From assembly GCA_947467145.1 (NCBI GenBank), contig CANIGJ010000008.1, positions 1-64,000 of the forward strand: a stretch of 64,000 nucleotides of DNA. Reading direction: 5' to 3'. Shown one piece after another: positions 9,023 to 19,251 of the stretch. The notes below the pieces were generated by a model, which searched no databases, was not told the DNA's origin, and worked only from the letters and a program-made list of their open reading frames with translations. The DNA comes from Rhodospirillaceae bacterium. GTDB lineage: Bacteria; Pseudomonadota; Alphaproteobacteria; Rhodospirillales; UBA2165. The position numbers and the translations under genes were made by a program. Numbering within the stretch: the stretch's first letter is position 1; the number at the start of each line of letters is the position of its first letter.

Positions 9023-9346
9023 TCAGTGATGGTGGTCGTCGTGTTCTTCGTCAGACTTCTCGATGTGGACGATCTGAACGACCTTTCCATTTCTAGTCGC
9101 CTCGAATGCAACGAAATCCCCGAGCGCTATTCCTTTGAGCAGGCCAAAATCTTCCAGGTGAAAAACCGTCGATTTTGCCGGAAGGTCGAACGTTTCAAGG
9201 GGACCGTGGTGAAGGGTGATTTCCCTTCTGCCTTCGTTAATGTTCATTAATTTTCCGAGGGCACTTTCTTGTGCCGAAACTGACGGCCCGAAGGCACTAA
9301 ACAGCGCCGCAACACAAATCACGCATCCGATTCGCCGTAACCACAT
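9023..9346 (-). CDS. CusF-like copper-binding protein
   Basis: Predicted 107-residue exported protein with a signal peptide (WLRRIGCVICVAALFSAFG) and a CusF-type domain: GKLMNINEGRREITLHHGPLE, FDLPAKSTVFHL, LLKGIALGDFVAFEA. The C terminus is His-rich (EEHDDHHH). Compared with the cusF-like gene at 287-610 the Met pair is replaced by other residues, so metal preference may differ. The start at 9346 has GGAG eight bases upstream; Met codons at 9373 and 9352 are alternatives. It is the last gene of the copper block before tRNA-Pro. Confidence 0.8.
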   Translation of the reverse strand: MWLRRIGCVICVAALFSAFGPSVSAQESALGKLMNINEGRREITLHHGPLETFDLPAKSTVFHLEDFGLLKGIALGDFVAFEATRNGKVVQIVHIEKSDEEHDDHHH

Positions 9347-9483
9347 AACCATTGCTCCATGGTTACGGTTCATGTGGATGTGGGCGGGGATTCATGTGCT
9401 TGGTCCACCTCAAGGTGTTACCCACTGCGTTACCCAGAACGACCCAAGGGGCCAGGCGTTTCCGCCTAACCCCTTGTTTTAAT

Positions 9484-9560
<77 letters not shown>

Positions 9561-9654
9561 ATTTCATTTGATGCCCCGGACCGACCCGAAAACCGGCCGC
9601 CCGGGAGCGGCAAGGCGCGCACTATAACGGCGCCGGTACGGGCCGACAACCGCG

Positions 9655-10122
9655 CTATAACAGGCGGCGAATAGCCTCCAACTCGGCCAGAATTTCGCGC
9701 AATTGGGCACGGTCCGACCCCGCACTTTGCGGCTTTTCGTCGATTGAGGCCGCCGCCGGCGCGGCGGTTGGCGTAGCGATGGGGGCCCCAACCGTGTCAT
9801 CGTCGTCCTCGGACGTATCGTCCGGTTCCGGCGCATGGCGGGCATGCGGATCGCGCAGGATCTTCTGCACACCCTTGATGGTATAACCGTCCTCATAGAG
9901 CAGGCTGCGGATGCGTCGCAGCAGGTCCATATCCTCGGGCCGGTAATAGCGCCGTCCGCCGCCGCGCTTCATCGGGCGGATCTGGGGGAATTTACTCTCC
10001 CAGAACCGCAGGACGTGCTGCGGCAGGTCGAGCTCGTTGGCAGCCTCGCTGATCGTGCGGAACGCGGTGGCGGATTTACCCCCGCGCCGGTAGGATGCCT
10101 GCGAGTCCTGAACGGCGTTCAT
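9655..10122 (-). CDS. MerR-family transcriptional regulator
   Basis: Predicted 155-residue regulator. The N-terminal half is a MerR helix-turn-helix plus wing ([28 protein letters not shown], then [28 protein letters not shown]). The C-terminal half is acidic and Ala/Pro-rich low complexity ending in a short helix, with no Cys-rich metal site. It begins two bases after the ihfA stop codon. The order fabH, ihfA, merR-like, tRNA-Pro is one I associate with alphaproteobacteria; the ligand and target genes are unknown. It is unrelated to the copper block to its left. Confidence 0.88.
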   Translation of the reverse strand: MNAVQDSQASYRRGGKSATAFRTISEAANELDLPQHVLRFWESKFPQIRPMKRGGGRRYYRPEDMDLLRRIRSLLYEDGYTIKGVQKILRDPHARHAPEPDDTSEDDDDTVGAPIATPTAAPAAASIDEKPQSAGSDRAQLREILAELEAIRRLL

Positions 10123-10124
10123 CT

Positions 10125-10466
10125 TCAGGAATTAGAGCCGGACGTACCAGAATTAGACGAGCTGGAACCCGGTGTCGGCTCGCTGATGCGGCTTTTCAGG
10201 ACCTGGGACGGGCGGAACACCAGCACGCGGCGCGGCAGGATGGGGACCTCTTCGCCGGTCTTGGGATTGCGGCCCACCCGCTGGCCCTTATTACGGACCG
10301 AAAAGCTGCCGAAGGACGAAATCTTGACCGTTTCGCCGTGCGCCAGGGTCTCGGAAATTTTGTTCAGGACCGCTTCGAGCAGGTCCGCCGACTCGTTGCG
10401 CGACAGGCCGACCTCTTGATACACGGCCTCGCTCAACTGCGATCGGGTGATCGTTTCTCCCGCCAT
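10125..10466 (-). CDS. ihfA: integration host factor subunit alpha
   Basis: Predicted 113-residue nucleoid protein that pairs with IHF-beta, binds DNA specifically and bends it sharply. The family core is visible: [56 protein letters not shown] and the [13 protein letters not shown] end, with the Pro of the DNA-intercalating arm in GRNPKTG. The start at 10466 is preceded by GGGGGA; a longer frame to 10508 is unlikely. The C-terminal tail is Ser/Gly-rich and longer than in E. coli. A consensus IHF site lies in the psp promoter at 41305. Confidence 0.95.
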   Translation of the reverse strand: MAGETITRSQLSEAVYQEVGLSRNESADLLEAVLNKISETLAHGETVKISSFGSFSVRNKGQRVGRNPKTGEEVPILPRRVLVFRPSQVLKSRISEPTPGSSSSNSGTSGSNS

Positions 10467-10634
10467 TTCGACATTCCCCCCAACCAGCAATCTCGTTGCG
10501 GGAGTCATTCTAGGCGTGAAAACAATTTATCTCAATGGGATAACAGCATTCGCTCATGCAATCATTTACATGAGGTCCGCAAGCTAAGGCATTGATTAGA
10601 CTCAAGACGCTCGCCCGGTGGGCGCGCGTCCGTT

Positions 10635-11624
10635 TTACCAGCGCGCGAGCGCCGCACCCCAGGTCAGTCCGCCGCCCATGGCTTCCATGAGGATCAGATC
10701 GCCCTCCTGGATACGGCCGTCGCGCACCGCGGTATCGAGCGCCAGCGGGATCGAGGCGGCCGAGGTATTGGCGTGCTTGTCGACCGTGAGGACGATCTTG
10801 CTCTCGTCCATGCCGAGCTTCTTGCGGGTACCGTCGATGATGCGCTTGTTGGCCTGATGCGGGACCAGCCAGTCGATGTCCTTGGCCTCGAGACCATTGG
10901 CGCTGAGCGCCTCGCCCACGATCGACGACAGGTTGGTCACGGCGTGTTTGAAGACGTCCTTGCCTTCCATCTTGATCACCCCGGCATCGCCGGTCGAGGA
11001 CGGCCCACCGTCGCAATAGAGGATATCGCGCAAGGTGCCGTCGGAATGGATATGGGTCGAGAGGATACCCCGGCGCTGGTTCCAGCGCGGCTCGTTCTCG
11101 GAAATGCCGTTTTCGGCCCTGAGCACCACCGCCCCGGCCCCGTCGCCGAACAGCACGCAGGTGCCCCGGTCTTCCCAATCGACAATGCGCGACATGGTCT
11201 CGGCACCGATCACCAGGGCCGTTTTGGCCTGGCCAGCCTTGATCATGGCATCGACCACGGACAACGAATAGACGAAGCCCGAGCAGACGGCCTGCAAATC
11301 GAACGCCGCGCCCCGCGTCATGCCCAACTGGGCCTGCAGCTTCACCGCGGTCGCCGGGAAGGTATCGTCGGGCGTCGTGGTGCCGACGACGATCAGATCG
11401 ATATCGCTGGCCTTCACCCCGGCATAGTCCATCGCCTTAAGCGCGGCTTCGCGCGCCAGATCGGACGTCATCTGCCCTTCGGCGGCGATATGGCGCTGCT
11501 TGATGCCGGTGCGCTCGGTGATCCACTCGTCGGAGGTATCGACCAATTCGGCCAGCTGATCGTTGGTCAGCACCTTCTCCGGCAGGTAGGACCCCGATCC
11601 CACCAGTCGCGAATAATACGCCAT
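10635..11624 (-). CDS. fabH: 3-oxoacyl-ACP synthase III
   Basis: Predicted 329-residue condensing enzyme that starts fatty acid synthesis by joining acetyl-CoA to malonyl-ACP. The catalytic triad is visible: Cys in AVCSGF, His in VPHQANKRI and Asn in [10 protein letters not shown]. Length is normal for the family. It lies 11 bases downstream of plsX on the same strand, the conserved plsX-fabH pair, with ihfA downstream after a 168-base gap. Confidence 0.97.
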   Translation of the reverse strand: MAYYSRLVGSGSYLPEKVLTNDQLAELVDTSDEWITERTGIKQRHIAAEGQMTSDLAREAALKAMDYAGVKASDIDLIVVGTTTPDDTFPATAVKLQAQLGMTRGAAFDLQAVCSGFVYSLSVVDAMIKAGQAKTALVIGAETMSRIVDWEDRGTCVLFGDGAGAVVLRAENGISENEPRWNQRRGILSTHIHSDGTLRDILYCDGGPSSTGDAGVIKMEGKDVFKHAVTNLSSIVGEALSANGLEAKDIDWLVPHQANKRIIDGTRKKLGMDESKIVLTVDKHANTSAASIPLALDTAVRDGRIQEGDLILMEAMGGGLTWGAALARW

Positions 11625-11635
11625 TTAAATCCCGC

Positions 11636-12682
11636 CTACCCCGAAACCGATTGAAGGACGCGCCGCTCGTTCATGAGCCGCTCCAGGTCCTGTTTTATGA
11701 CTTCGTTCAAATTGCGGCGCACGAGGTTAATCGCCACGTCGACCGCATGGGCGAAGCCGATCCCATCCGTCCCACCGTGACTTTTAACACAGATTCCGTT
11801 CAAACCGATCAACATCGCACCGTTGTAGCGGCGCGGATCGAACTGCGAGCGGAACTTGCCGATGGCGCCGCGCGCGATCAGCGCGCCGATCCGGCCCATC
11901 AGGCTCCCCATCAGGCTCTGGCGCAGGTAATGGGCGAACATGCGGGCCGTGCCTTCGGCCGTTTTGAGCGCGATATTGCCGCTGAAACCATCGGTTACGA
12001 TGACATCCACGGTGCCCTTGCAGATATCGTCGCCTTCGACGAAGCCGTAGAATTTGATGGGCAGGTTCGATTTCTGGAGAATCGCGGATGCCCCTTTGAC
12101 CGCCTCGTTGCCCTTCAGGACCTCGACGCCGACGTTCAAGATACCGACGACGGGCTCGGCCAGCCCCAATTCGTTGCGCGCAAACGCCTCGCCCATCACG
12201 GCGAATTGAACCAAGTTTTCGGCATCGCATTCGATATTGGCGCCGAGATCGAGCATCACCGCCTCGCCGCGCTGCGTCGGCAGACTGCCCGCGATCGCCG
12301 GCCGGTCGATGCCCGGCAATGTCTTGAGCACGATGGTCGCCATGGCCATCAGCGCGCCGGTATTGCCGGCCGATACGATGGCCGAGGCCTTGCCGTCGGC
12401 AACGGCGTCGATAGCGAGCCGCATGGAAGTCGATTTGCCGCTGCGCAGTGCGCTCGTCGGCTTGGCATCGCCCGCCACCGCATCGGGCGTGTGGCAGACT
12501 TCGCAGGACGCGCGCGCAGCCGGATAATTGGCCAGGATCGGCGTCAATCGGGCTTCATCGCCATACAGCAGAAAATGGACGTCGGTATTTTGGCGGCAGA
12601 CGATGTCGAGTCCTTCGACAATCATCTCCGGCGCGTTGTCGCCACCCATACCGTCGATCGCTACGACGATCCGATCAGCCAC
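11636..12682 (-). CDS. plsX: phosphate acyltransferase PlsX
   Basis: Predicted 348-residue enzyme that makes acyl-phosphate from acyl-ACP, the first step of phospholipid synthesis via PlsY. Family features are the opening VVAIDGMGGDNAPEMIVEGL, the GNTGALMAMA and LDLGANIECDAENLVQFAVMGEAFA segments, and VTDGFSGNIALKTAEG. Length is normal. It starts 69 bases downstream of rpmF, in the order rpmF-plsX-fabH common in bacteria. Confidence 0.97.
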   Translation of the reverse strand: MADRIVVAIDGMGGDNAPEMIVEGLDIVCRQNTDVHFLLYGDEARLTPILANYPAARASCEVCHTPDAVAGDAKPTSALRSGKSTSMRLAIDAVADGKASAIVSAGNTGALMAMATIVLKTLPGIDRPAIAGSLPTQRGEAVMLDLGANIECDAENLVQFAVMGEAFARNELGLAEPVVGILNVGVEVLKGNEAVKGASAILQKSNLPIKFYGFVEGDDICKGTVDVIVTDGFSGNIALKTAEGTARMFAHYLRQSLMGSLMGRIGALIARGAIGKFRSQFDPRRYNGAMLIGLNGICVKSHGGTDGIGFAHAVDVAINLVRRNLNEVIKQDLERLMNERRVLQSVSG

Positions 12683-12751
12683 CGCGCACTATCCCCCGCG
12701 AAAGCACCCATTTCGGGCGCATCGTCGATGTCCAGAAGGCTTGGGTGTCGA

Positions 12752-12937
12752 TTAGGCGACCGTCTTCTGTTCGACGACTTCACGGCCATCATAATAGCCG
12801 CAGGACGAACAAATGTGGTGAGGTCTTTTCTGCTCGCCGCAATTTCCGCATCCGTTGTATGCGTTGGCTGGCAGAGCATCATGGGCCCGGCGCATATTGC
12901 GGCGCGACTTGGAGGTTTTCTTCTTGGGAACTGCCAT
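12752..12937 (-). CDS. rpmF: 50S ribosomal protein L32
   Basis: Predicted 61-residue ribosomal protein. It opens with the family signature [21 protein letters not shown] and carries a zinc-ribbon pattern of CGNCG and CSSCG. The start at 12937 is fixed by this N terminus; the open frame extends further upstream but has no homology there. It lies between the DUF177 gene and plsX, the usual bacterial arrangement. Confidence 0.97.
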   Translation of the reverse strand: MAVPKKKTSKSRRNMRRAHDALPANAYNGCGNCGEQKRPHHICSSCGYYDGREVVEQKTVA

Positions 12938-13093
12938 CGTTCTACTCGCTAAAAAGGCCAAAAAACCGTAGATCGCCCCACAAATTCGCCCTGGGCGTTC
13001 TGGCGATATGTCCGGAAGGGCGCTACTTAAACCAAAATTTGGGCAGACCCGCAAGTTAGCCTTGCGCACGCGCCGCTCAATTCCGCTAAGTCC

Positions 13094-13696
13094 TTAATTT
13101 TTCTTCGTTTTTAGCTGTTCCAGAACGGCGAATGGATTGGGCCGGACGGGTTCCAGGGCCGCTTCGGCGGCATTTATCCCCTCGTCCTCACCACTCGAGA
13201 TCGGCTCGAAGTGCGCGCCGGGGGCGCGGGGGAACGGGTCGATCAGCAGGCCGAGGTTCTGGGCGATCAATTCGCCAAACTCGATTCGGCCGTCCACGAT
13301 GGGCTCCGGCGGGTCGTCATCGTCGATCCCGAATTCGATCTCGTCGGGCTTGTCCTTGAAGGCCCGTTCGACGAATTCGGCGAAAAATTCGCCGTCGATT
13401 CGGTTCGTCAGGGGTTCCAGGGTAACCACGCAGGTCTGGGCGATGTCGGCGGCGAATCGCGCCTTCAGGGCGAGCTTGTTGCCCGACGCGAACGGCGTCA
13501 GCCCAACGCGCGCCGTCAGGTTGCTAATCCCATCGACGCCGAAGCGTACCGCCAGCGCGGCCATCTCCGCCGGCGTTGCCGTGACATCGAGTTCGCGCCG
13601 CTCGCCCTTCAAGGTGACGATTTCGATCTCGCGCACGAATTCCGGACCGGGAATCTTATCGGGCGTGGCTTCGGGTGTCTTCGCTTTGCGTGCCAT
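13094..13696 (-). CDS. DUF177 (YceD) family protein
   Basis: Predicted 200-residue protein of the DUF177/YceD family, which is usually encoded just upstream of rpmF and is implicated in 23S rRNA or large-subunit metabolism. The conserved C-terminal part is visible: CVVTLEPLTNRIDGEFFAEF, then the acidic DDDPPEPIVDGRIEFGELIAQNLGLLIDPFPR. The family's Cys in QTCVVTLEP is kept. It starts 14 bases downstream of the cytochrome chaperone gene, suggesting co-transcription. Confidence 0.88.
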   Translation of the reverse strand: MARKAKTPEATPDKIPGPEFVREIEIVTLKGERRELDVTATPAEMAALAVRFGVDGISNLTARVGLTPFASGNKLALKARFAADIAQTCVVTLEPLTNRIDGEFFAEFVERAFKDKPDEIEFGIDDDDPPEPIVDGRIEFGELIAQNLGLLIDPFPRAPGAHFEPISSGEDEGINAAEAALEPVRPNPFAVLEQLKTKKN

Positions 13697-13710
13697 AACG
13701 CAGGGCCCGT

Positions 13711-14262
13711 TTATCTTTGGGTCGGATCGGGAAAGGCGATCGCGGCGCGGCGGATGTCGTCGCCGGTCCAGTCCTGCGAGCGCGCGATAGCGCTCTTCAG
13801 ATAGGCGCTCAGCCGCGCGATCCCCGCTGCATCCGCCACCGTATCGGCATAGGCATTGCGCACCAAGGCGTCGTCGAGCGCGCTCGCGGATCCTGCCAGC
13901 GCGGCGTCATAGGCACTGATGCGACCGTAGAACAGTGTGGCCATATCCTTGATCTGGCGGCCGACCCTAAGATCGCCGACGCCCATCTCGCGCAGATTGT
14001 AATCGAGATCGGCGAACATCCGGTCGTGCAGCGCCTGGCTGAATTTGCGGTGATCGCCGCCCAGTTCCTTGAGGCGGCGGAGCACGATATAGGCATGCAG
14101 CGCCAGCATGTCGAATCGCCCGCCGACCGTATCGGGAACGCCGCAAACGCCATAGAAATACGGCTGGCGGCCTTGGCGGACGATAAGGCCATACAGCCCC
14201 TCGACATCGCCGCGCCCCCGCGACAGACCAAAGCTTTGGCCCAAACTCTGCAGCAAACCCAT
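13711..14262 (-). CDS. ubiquinol-cytochrome c chaperone family protein
   Basis: Predicted 183-residue protein of the CBP3-like family, in mitochondria needed for cytochrome bc1 assembly and widespread in alphaproteobacteria. Typical segments are GLIVRQGRQPYFYGVCGVPDTVGGRFDMLALHAYIVLRRL and FADLDYNLREMGVGDLRVGRQIKDMATLFYGR. No signal peptide is seen, in keeping with a cytoplasmic factor. It is divergent from bamE, and its upstream region (14263-14416) is the shared promoter gap. Confidence 0.9.
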   Translation of the reverse strand: MGLLQSLGQSFGLSRGRGDVEGLYGLIVRQGRQPYFYGVCGVPDTVGGRFDMLALHAYIVLRRLKELGGDHRKFSQALHDRMFADLDYNLREMGVGDLRVGRQIKDMATLFYGRISAYDAALAGSASALDDALVRNAYADTVADAAGIARLSAYLKSAIARSQDWTGDDIRRAAIAFPDPTQR

Positions 14263-14416
14263 CGGACTGGAACTTTCACCCTAAAAACCTTGGGGCCTTG
14301 CGACAACTCCCGAGGTTTCATCTTCTCTTCACGCGCTGTATTATAGGGTTCGCTCAAATCAATCGCCAGCACCGCGGGCCGGACGCTACAGCCCAACAGA
14401 GATACGTATCCCACCC

Positions 14417-14896
14417 ATGCGCATGCAACGCCTGAAACTCTCTGTCTCATTCCTCGTCAGCACCACCGCGTGCCTCGCCTTGGCAGCGACCATTTCCGCC
14501 TGCTCGTCACGCATCGACCAGCGCGGCAACCTGCCCGATTCCGACATGCTGGCGAACGTCGAGGTCGGCCATATCAACAAACAAGGTGTGCAGGACGTTC
14601 TGGGCACGCCGTCCAGCGTCGGCCTATTCGATGGCGAGACCTGGTATTACATCTCGGAGCGCACCGAAACGACCGCCTTCTTCTCGCCGGTTGTCCTCGA
14701 ACGTAAAGTCATTGTGATCAAGTTCGATGACAAGGGTGTCGTCAGCGCGATGAACACCCTGACCCTCGACGATGCGCGCCAGATCGAAATGGTGGATCGT
14801 CGCACGCCGACGGCGGGCAATGAATTCGGTCTGCTGCGCCAGCTGTTCGGCAATATCGGCCGCTTTGAAGGTAGCAAGGGCGCTCCGCCCAAGTAG
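14417..14896 (+). CDS. bamE: outer membrane protein assembly factor BamE
   Basis: Predicted 159-residue outer membrane lipoprotein of the SmpA/OmlA family, part of the BAM complex. The export signal ends in a lipobox-like ISAC followed by SS. The BamE fold is visible in HINKQGVQDVLGTPSSVGLFDGETWYYISER and ERKVIVIKFDDKGVV. A Met two codons in (14423) is an alternative start. It is divergent from the cytochrome chaperone gene, an arrangement common in alphaproteobacteria. Confidence 0.93.
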   Translation: MRMQRLKLSVSFLVSTTACLALAATISACSSRIDQRGNLPDSDMLANVEVGHINKQGVQDVLGTPSSVGLFDGETWYYISERTETTAFFSPVVLERKVIVIKFDDKGVVSAMNTLTLDDARQIEMVDRRTPTAGNEFGLLRQLFGNIGRFEGSKGAPPK

Positions 14897-14945
14897 GCCC
14901 TGCGCGCGCGCAGCGCGCGGCTTCACTCACGGTTTTCTAGGCAAC

Positions 14946-14977
14946 AAAAAAGCCCGGATGCTTTCGCACCCGGGCTT
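14946..14977 (-). terminator. terminator of hppA
   Basis: Inverted repeat agcccggatgc / gcacccgggct (14951-14976) with a TTTC loop. On the reverse strand it is followed by a run of six T, so it terminates hppA, whose stop codon is about 20 bases away. Confidence 0.85.
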
Positions 14978-14997
14978 CAATGTTTCAGGCTGACTTG

Positions 14998-17094
14998 TTA
15001 GCCGGCCAGCATCGCGATCAAGAGGATCGCAACGATGTTGATGATCTTGATCATCGGGTTGACGGCCGGACCGGCGGTGTCCTTGTACGGATCGCCAACC
15101 GTGTCGCCCGTCACCGCGGCCTTGTGGGCTTCCGAGCCCTTGCCGCCGTGATGACCGTCTTCGATGTACTTCTTCGCGTTGTCCCACGCGCCGCCGCCCG
15201 AGGTCATCGAGAGCGCGACGAACAGGCCCGTCACGATGGTGCCGAGCAGCATCGCGCCCAGCGCCGAGAAGGCCGCAGCCTGACCGCCGACCCAGTTGAT
15301 CACGTAGTACATGACCACCGGAGCCAACACAGGCAGTAAGGACGGAACGATCATTTCCTTGATCGCCGCCTTGGTCAGGATGTCCACGCACTTGCCGTAT
15401 TCCGGCTTCTGCGTGCCCGTCATGATGCCCGGGAGTTCGCGGAACTGACGACGCACTTCGACCACGATCGCACCCGCCGCACGGCCAACCGCCGTCATGC
15501 CCATCGCACCGAACAGGTACGGGAGCAGGCCGCCGATGAAGAGGCCGATGACGACATACGGGTCTTGCAGGTTGAAGGTGACGTTCAGGTTCGGGAAGTA
15601 GTGCTTCAGATCTTCCGTGTAAGCCGCGAACAGCACCAGCGAGGCGAGACCGGCGGAACCGATCGCATAGCCCTTGGTGACGGCTTTCGTCGTGTTGCCG
15701 ACCGCGTCGAGCGCGTCGGTCGTTTTACGAACTTCCGGAGGAAGGTCGGCCATTTCGGCGATGCCGCCCGCGTTGTCGGTCACCGGACCGAACGCATCGA
15801 GCGCCACGACGATGCCCGCCAGCGCCAGCATGGTCGTCGCCGCCATCGCGATGCCGTAGAGGCCCGCCTGGAGGTACGCCACGATGATACCGGCCGAGAT
15901 CACGACGACCGGCAATGCGGTCGCTTCCATCGAGATCGCGAGACCCTGGATGACGTTGGTGCCGTGGCCGGTTTCCGAGGCCTTGGCGACGCTCTGCACC
16001 GGACGATAGTTCGTGCCGGTGTAGTACTCCGTAATCCAGACGATCAGCGCGGTGACGGCCAGGCCGACGATCGCGCAGATGAACAGCTTGGTGCCCGTGA
16101 TCGAGATCGTCGCCGTCTTAAAGACGGTGTCCCAACCGAGGTACTGATTGATCACGACCGCGATCAGGATTGCCGACAACACGCCCGAGGCGATGAGGCC
16201 CTTATAAAGAGCGCCCATGATGTTGTTGCTGGCGCCCAAGCGGACGAAGAAGGTCGAGATGACCGAGGCGATGATGCAGACCGCACCGACGAGCAGCGGC
16301 AGAACCATCAACTGGGTCTGGGCAGCGTCGGTGAAGAAGATCGCACCCAGCAGCATGGTGGCGACGATCGTGACCGCATAGGTCTCGAACAAGTCGGCGG
16401 CCATACCGGCGCAGTCGCCGACGTTGTCACCGACGTTGTCGGCGATCACGCCCGCGTTGCGTGGGTCATCTTCCGGAATGCCGGCTTCGATCTTACCGAC
16501 GAGGTCGGAACCGACGTCCGCACCCTTGGTGAAGATGCCGCCGCCGAGACGCGCGAAGATCGAGATCAGCGAAGCGCCGAAGCCGAGAGCGACGAGCGAT
16601 TCGAGAACGTGGCGCATACCGGCCGCGTTCGTCGTGTCGTACATGCCGACCAGGATGTAGTAGTAGATCGCGACGCCGAGCAGCGCCAAACCGACCACCA
16701 GCATGCCGGTGATCGCGCCCGACTTGAACGCGATGTCGAGACCGCCCGCGAGCCCCTGCGTACGGGAAGCCTCGGCCGTGCGCACGTTGGCGCGCACCGA
16801 CACGTTCATGCCGACATAACCCGCAACACCCGACAGCACCGCACCGATCACGAAACCGATGGCGGAGGTCATGCCCAGCTTCCAGCCGAGCAGGATTGCG
16901 ATAACGACGCCGGCGATGGCGATCGTGCTGTATTGGCGGTTCAGGTAGGCGCTAGCACCTTCCTGGATCGCCGCAGCGATTTCCTGCATGCGTGCGTTGC
17001 CCGCCGGTGCGGCGAGAATCGACTTCGCAGCCCATGCGCCGTACAGCAGCGCGAGGACGCCACAGGCGATAATCAGGTGTGGAATATATTCCAT
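14998..17094 (-). CDS. hppA: proton-translocating membrane pyrophosphatase
   Basis: Predicted 698-residue membrane protein with about 16 transmembrane helices that couples pyrophosphate hydrolysis to proton pumping. Substrate-site motifs are clear: [43 protein letters not shown] and [19 protein letters not shown]. Lys470 in GNTTKA marks the potassium-independent class (potassium-dependent enzymes have Ala there). The start at 17094 gives the usual N terminus; the open frame upstream is not conserved-looking. It stands alone on the reverse strand between bamE and the FliL-like gene. Confidence 0.96.
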   Translation of the reverse strand: MEYIPHLIIACGVLALLYGAWAAKSILAAPAGNARMQEIAAAIQEGASAYLNRQYSTIAIAGVVIAILLGWKLGMTSAIGFVIGAVLSGVAGYVGMNVSVRANVRTAEASRTQGLAGGLDIAFKSGAITGMLVVGLALLGVAIYYYILVGMYDTTNAAGMRHVLESLVALGFGASLISIFARLGGGIFTKGADVGSDLVGKIEAGIPEDDPRNAGVIADNVGDNVGDCAGMAADLFETYAVTIVATMLLGAIFFTDAAQTQLMVLPLLVGAVCIIASVISTFFVRLGASNNIMGALYKGLIASGVLSAILIAVVINQYLGWDTVFKTATISITGTKLFICAIVGLAVTALIVWITEYYTGTNYRPVQSVAKASETGHGTNVIQGLAISMEATALPVVVISAGIIVAYLQAGLYGIAMAATTMLALAGIVVALDAFGPVTDNAGGIAEMADLPPEVRKTTDALDAVGNTTKAVTKGYAIGSAGLASLVLFAAYTEDLKHYFPNLNVTFNLQDPYVVIGLFIGGLLPYLFGAMGMTAVGRAAGAIVVEVRRQFRELPGIMTGTQKPEYGKCVDILTKAAIKEMIVPSLLPVLAPVVMYYVINWVGGQAAAFSALGAMLLGTIVTGLFVALSMTSGGGAWDNAKKYIEDGHHGGKGSEAHKAAVTGDTVGDPYKDTAGPAVNPMIKIINIVAILLIAMLAG

Positions 17095-17239
17095 GCGATG
17101 AGGCCTTTGACTTGATTGATTGTTAGTACTTAGACGAACGGCCGTGGGGGCCAGTTTCGGGCGCGGAAGATGCCAGAAGCCGCCCAACAAAGCAACGCTT
17201 GGCGGGAATGGGCCCTTGCCCCATATCCCCCCGGTATCG

Positions 17240-17695
17240 TTAGACTTTCCGTTCCAGGATCGACTGGATCAGGACGGCGTCGAACACCCCCTTGCCGATG
17301 GCGCGTTCGCCGATGATGGCGAGGCGTTTCTTCAAGGTTTCCGTGTCGACATCTTTTTTGTCCCGCAAAATCCGGGGCACGTAGGAGCGCAGATCGGTCA
17401 CGAAGGCGTCGGTCAGCTTGGGCATCTGCTTGGTCAGGCCCTGCTCGCGCGACTGGGTGGTTTCGAACTGGATCTCGATCTGGATGGTCGAAATGACCCG
17501 GTCGTTAACGATGATCGGCACGTTCAGGGGTTCCATCGAGACGAATCGAACCGGATCGACCTTGGTCGTGGGCGCCGCCGGTGCGGCCTCGTGCTTAGCC
17601 GCGAACGGCCCCATCTCAAGCTGCTGCATGATTGTGATTGCGCCGCCCGCCAGAACGATGAATCCGGCAACCACCATGATCAAAATACGCGACAT
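17240..17695 (-). CDS. FliL-like membrane protein
   Basis: Predicted 151-residue protein with one N-terminal transmembrane helix ([20 protein letters not shown]) and an extracytoplasmic domain with the FliL pattern: [25 protein letters not shown] and [18 protein letters not shown], then [13 protein letters not shown] and [11 protein letters not shown]. FliL proteins are linked to the flagellar stator, but no flagellar gene is nearby, so it may be a FliL-related membrane protein of unknown role. It lies 52 bases downstream of thiL and may be in the same transcript. Confidence 0.65.
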   Translation of the reverse strand: MSRILIMVVAGFIVLAGGAITIMQQLEMGPFAAKHEAAPAAPTTKVDPVRFVSMEPLNVPIIVNDRVISTIQIEIQFETTQSREQGLTKQMPKLTDAFVTDLRSYVPRILRDKKDVDTETLKKRLAIIGERAIGKGVFDAVLIQSILERKV

Positions 17696-17747
17696 GCCGG
17701 CGTGTCCCCCCGCCAATCCCCAAAAAACGTCTAGACCCTATGTTCGC

Positions 17748-18758
17748 TCAAAAATGGGCAAACCCCAAGCAGTCCAGTTCGATCGGTTTTCCGTCGGGTC
17801 CCGCGATCGCAACCGTTCCCTGGCCGGCAACGATACGCCCGACATTATAAACCGGGGTGCGCGCGGCCTCGGCTGCGGCGCGCACCTGGGCTTCGGCCGC
17901 CGCCGGCGCGGTAAAGACCAGTTCGTAATCGTCGCCGCCCGCCAGAATCAATGTGACCAGACCGGGATCGGTCGCCACCAACGCCCGCAACTCGGCGCTC
18001 ACCGGTATATCGGCGAACCGAATCTCCGCCCCAACCGCGGAGGCCTCGCAGATATGGCCGAGGTCGGCCGCCAAGCCGTCGGAGACATCGGCGGCGGCCG
18101 TCGCGATCCCACGCAACGACTGGCCCAGCGCCAAACGCGGGAACGGCATATCGAGACGCTTGTCGGCGTGCGGGAAGGACGCCCCGTTCGGCGGCGTCCA
18201 ACCTTGGCGAATTTTCACCGCCAGCGCCGCATCGCCGATGGTGCCCGACACCCAAACCATATCGCCGACCTGCGCGCCGGATCGCCGCAGGACTTTACTC
18301 TTAGGCGCCGAACCGAAAGCCGTGATCGCGAGCGTCATCGGCCCGGTCGTCGACACCGTGTCGCCGCCCAGCAGCGACGTTTCGAACTGCGCCTGGCATT
18401 GCATGAGCCCACGCGAAAAATCGCTCAGCCAGGCGTCGGTCTGTGCCGGCAACCAACCCTTTGGTAATGCGAAGTCGAGCGTATAGCCGAGCGGTGCCGC
18501 CCCCATCGCGGCAAGATCGGACAGGTTCACCGCTAGCAGCTTCCAGCCCAGATTGCGCGCCCCGTCGCTCGCAAAAAAGTGAATGCCGGCGACCATCGCG
18601 TCGGTTGTGACCACGCAGGTCTCGCCCGGTGGAACGTCGAAGACCGCACCATCATCGGTGAGGCCGAAGGCGCCAGGGTCGGTGGCGAGCGGAGCGAAAT
18701 AGCGGCCGATCAGATCGAACTCGCCGAAGCGGTCCGAAGCCGGCGCGTCGTCACTCAC
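17748..18758 (-). CDS. thiL: thiamine-monophosphate kinase
   Basis: Predicted 336-residue enzyme that phosphorylates thiamine monophosphate to thiamine pyrophosphate. Family motifs are GEFDLIGRYFAPLA, LTDDGAVFDVPPGE, VVTTDAMVAGIHFF, LLGGDTVSTTGPM and ADVSDGLAADLGHIC. The start is a GTG at 18758 with GGAG nine bases upstream; it overlaps the end of nusB by eight bases (GTGAGTGA). The nusB-thiL pair is common in bacteria. Confidence 0.95.
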   Translation of the reverse strand: MSDDAPASDRFGEFDLIGRYFAPLATDPGAFGLTDDGAVFDVPPGETCVVTTDAMVAGIHFFASDGARNLGWKLLAVNLSDLAAMGAAPLGYTLDFALPKGWLPAQTDAWLSDFSRGLMQCQAQFETSLLGGDTVSTTGPMTLAITAFGSAPKSKVLRRSGAQVGDMVWVSGTIGDAALAVKIRQGWTPPNGASFPHADKRLDMPFPRLALGQSLRGIATAAADVSDGLAADLGHICEASAVGAEIRFADIPVSAELRALVATDPGLVTLILAGGDDYELVFTAPAAAEAQVRAAAEAARTPVYNVGRIVAGQGTVAIAGPDGKPIELDCLGFAHF

Positions 18759-19251
18759 CAGAACGTTCTCCAAGCTCCTCGGCTCGCAGCACATGCGCGA
18801 TCTTGTCGAGCACGCCGTTCACCAGCGCCGGTTCCTTGTCCTCATAGAAGTCGCGCGCTATCTCGACATATTCATTGATGACGACGCGCGCCGGCACCTT
18901 GGGATCGGAGAACATCTCATGCGCCGCGGTGCGCAAGATGGCGCGCAAGATCGCATCCAACCCTTCGACCGAGCGATCGCGATCGAGCGACTTGCTGATC
19001 ATGTCGTCATAGAACGACTTCTTGGCGACGACGCCACGCACTAGATCGGCGAGTTTCTTGCGATCGATCGTGTCACCCGTGGTGTGGCCGTCGAGGCCCG
19101 ACCAACGGTCGTGCAGGTAATCCATCAAAATGGCATCGACGTGCGCGCCGGTCAGATCGATCTCGTAAAGACCCTGCACGGCGGCCAGGCGCGCCGCACT
19201 CGTGCCCACCCGTCCTTTGGCTGCGTTAGCCTTGCCGGGTTTCTTGCTCAT
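18751..19251 (-). CDS. nusB: transcription antitermination factor NusB
   Basis: Predicted 166-residue all-helical RNA-binding protein that acts with NusE in rRNA antitermination. The signature is visible in SAARLAAVQGLYEIDLTG, the ILRAILRTAAHEMFSDPKVPARVVINEYVEIARDFYEDKEPALVNGVLDKI half, and the short KP-rich N terminus. It overlaps the end of ribH by four bases and thiL by eight, so the genes are translationally linked. Confidence 0.96.
   Translation of the reverse strand: MSKKPGKANAAKGRVGTSAARLAAVQGLYEIDLTGAHVDAILMDYLHDRWSGLDGHTTGDTIDRKKLADLVRGVVAKKSFYDDMISKSLDRDRSVEGLDAILRAILRTAAHEMFSDPKVPARVVINEYVEIARDFYEDKEPALVNGVLDKIAHVLRAEELGERSGE

Noticed and set aside
8750-9250. Forward open frame of 166 codons
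   Set aside because: Its second half is antisense to the CusF-like gene; the first half has no recognisable feature, though decayed sequence cannot be excluded.
9430-9480. Hairpin aagggg ... cccctt next to tRNA-Pro as terminator or attachment site
   Set aside because: The pairing is real but no T run follows on the reverse strand, and no second copy of the sequence is in the window.
10773-12952. Long forward open frames opposite fabH and plsX
   Set aside because: Shadows of conserved reverse-strand genes in high-GC DNA; no ribosome binding site or domain.
15565-17115. Long forward open frame (516 codons) opposite hppA
   Set aside because: It is the antisense shadow of a strongly conserved gene; its translation is Arg/Asp/His-rich low complexity with no domain.
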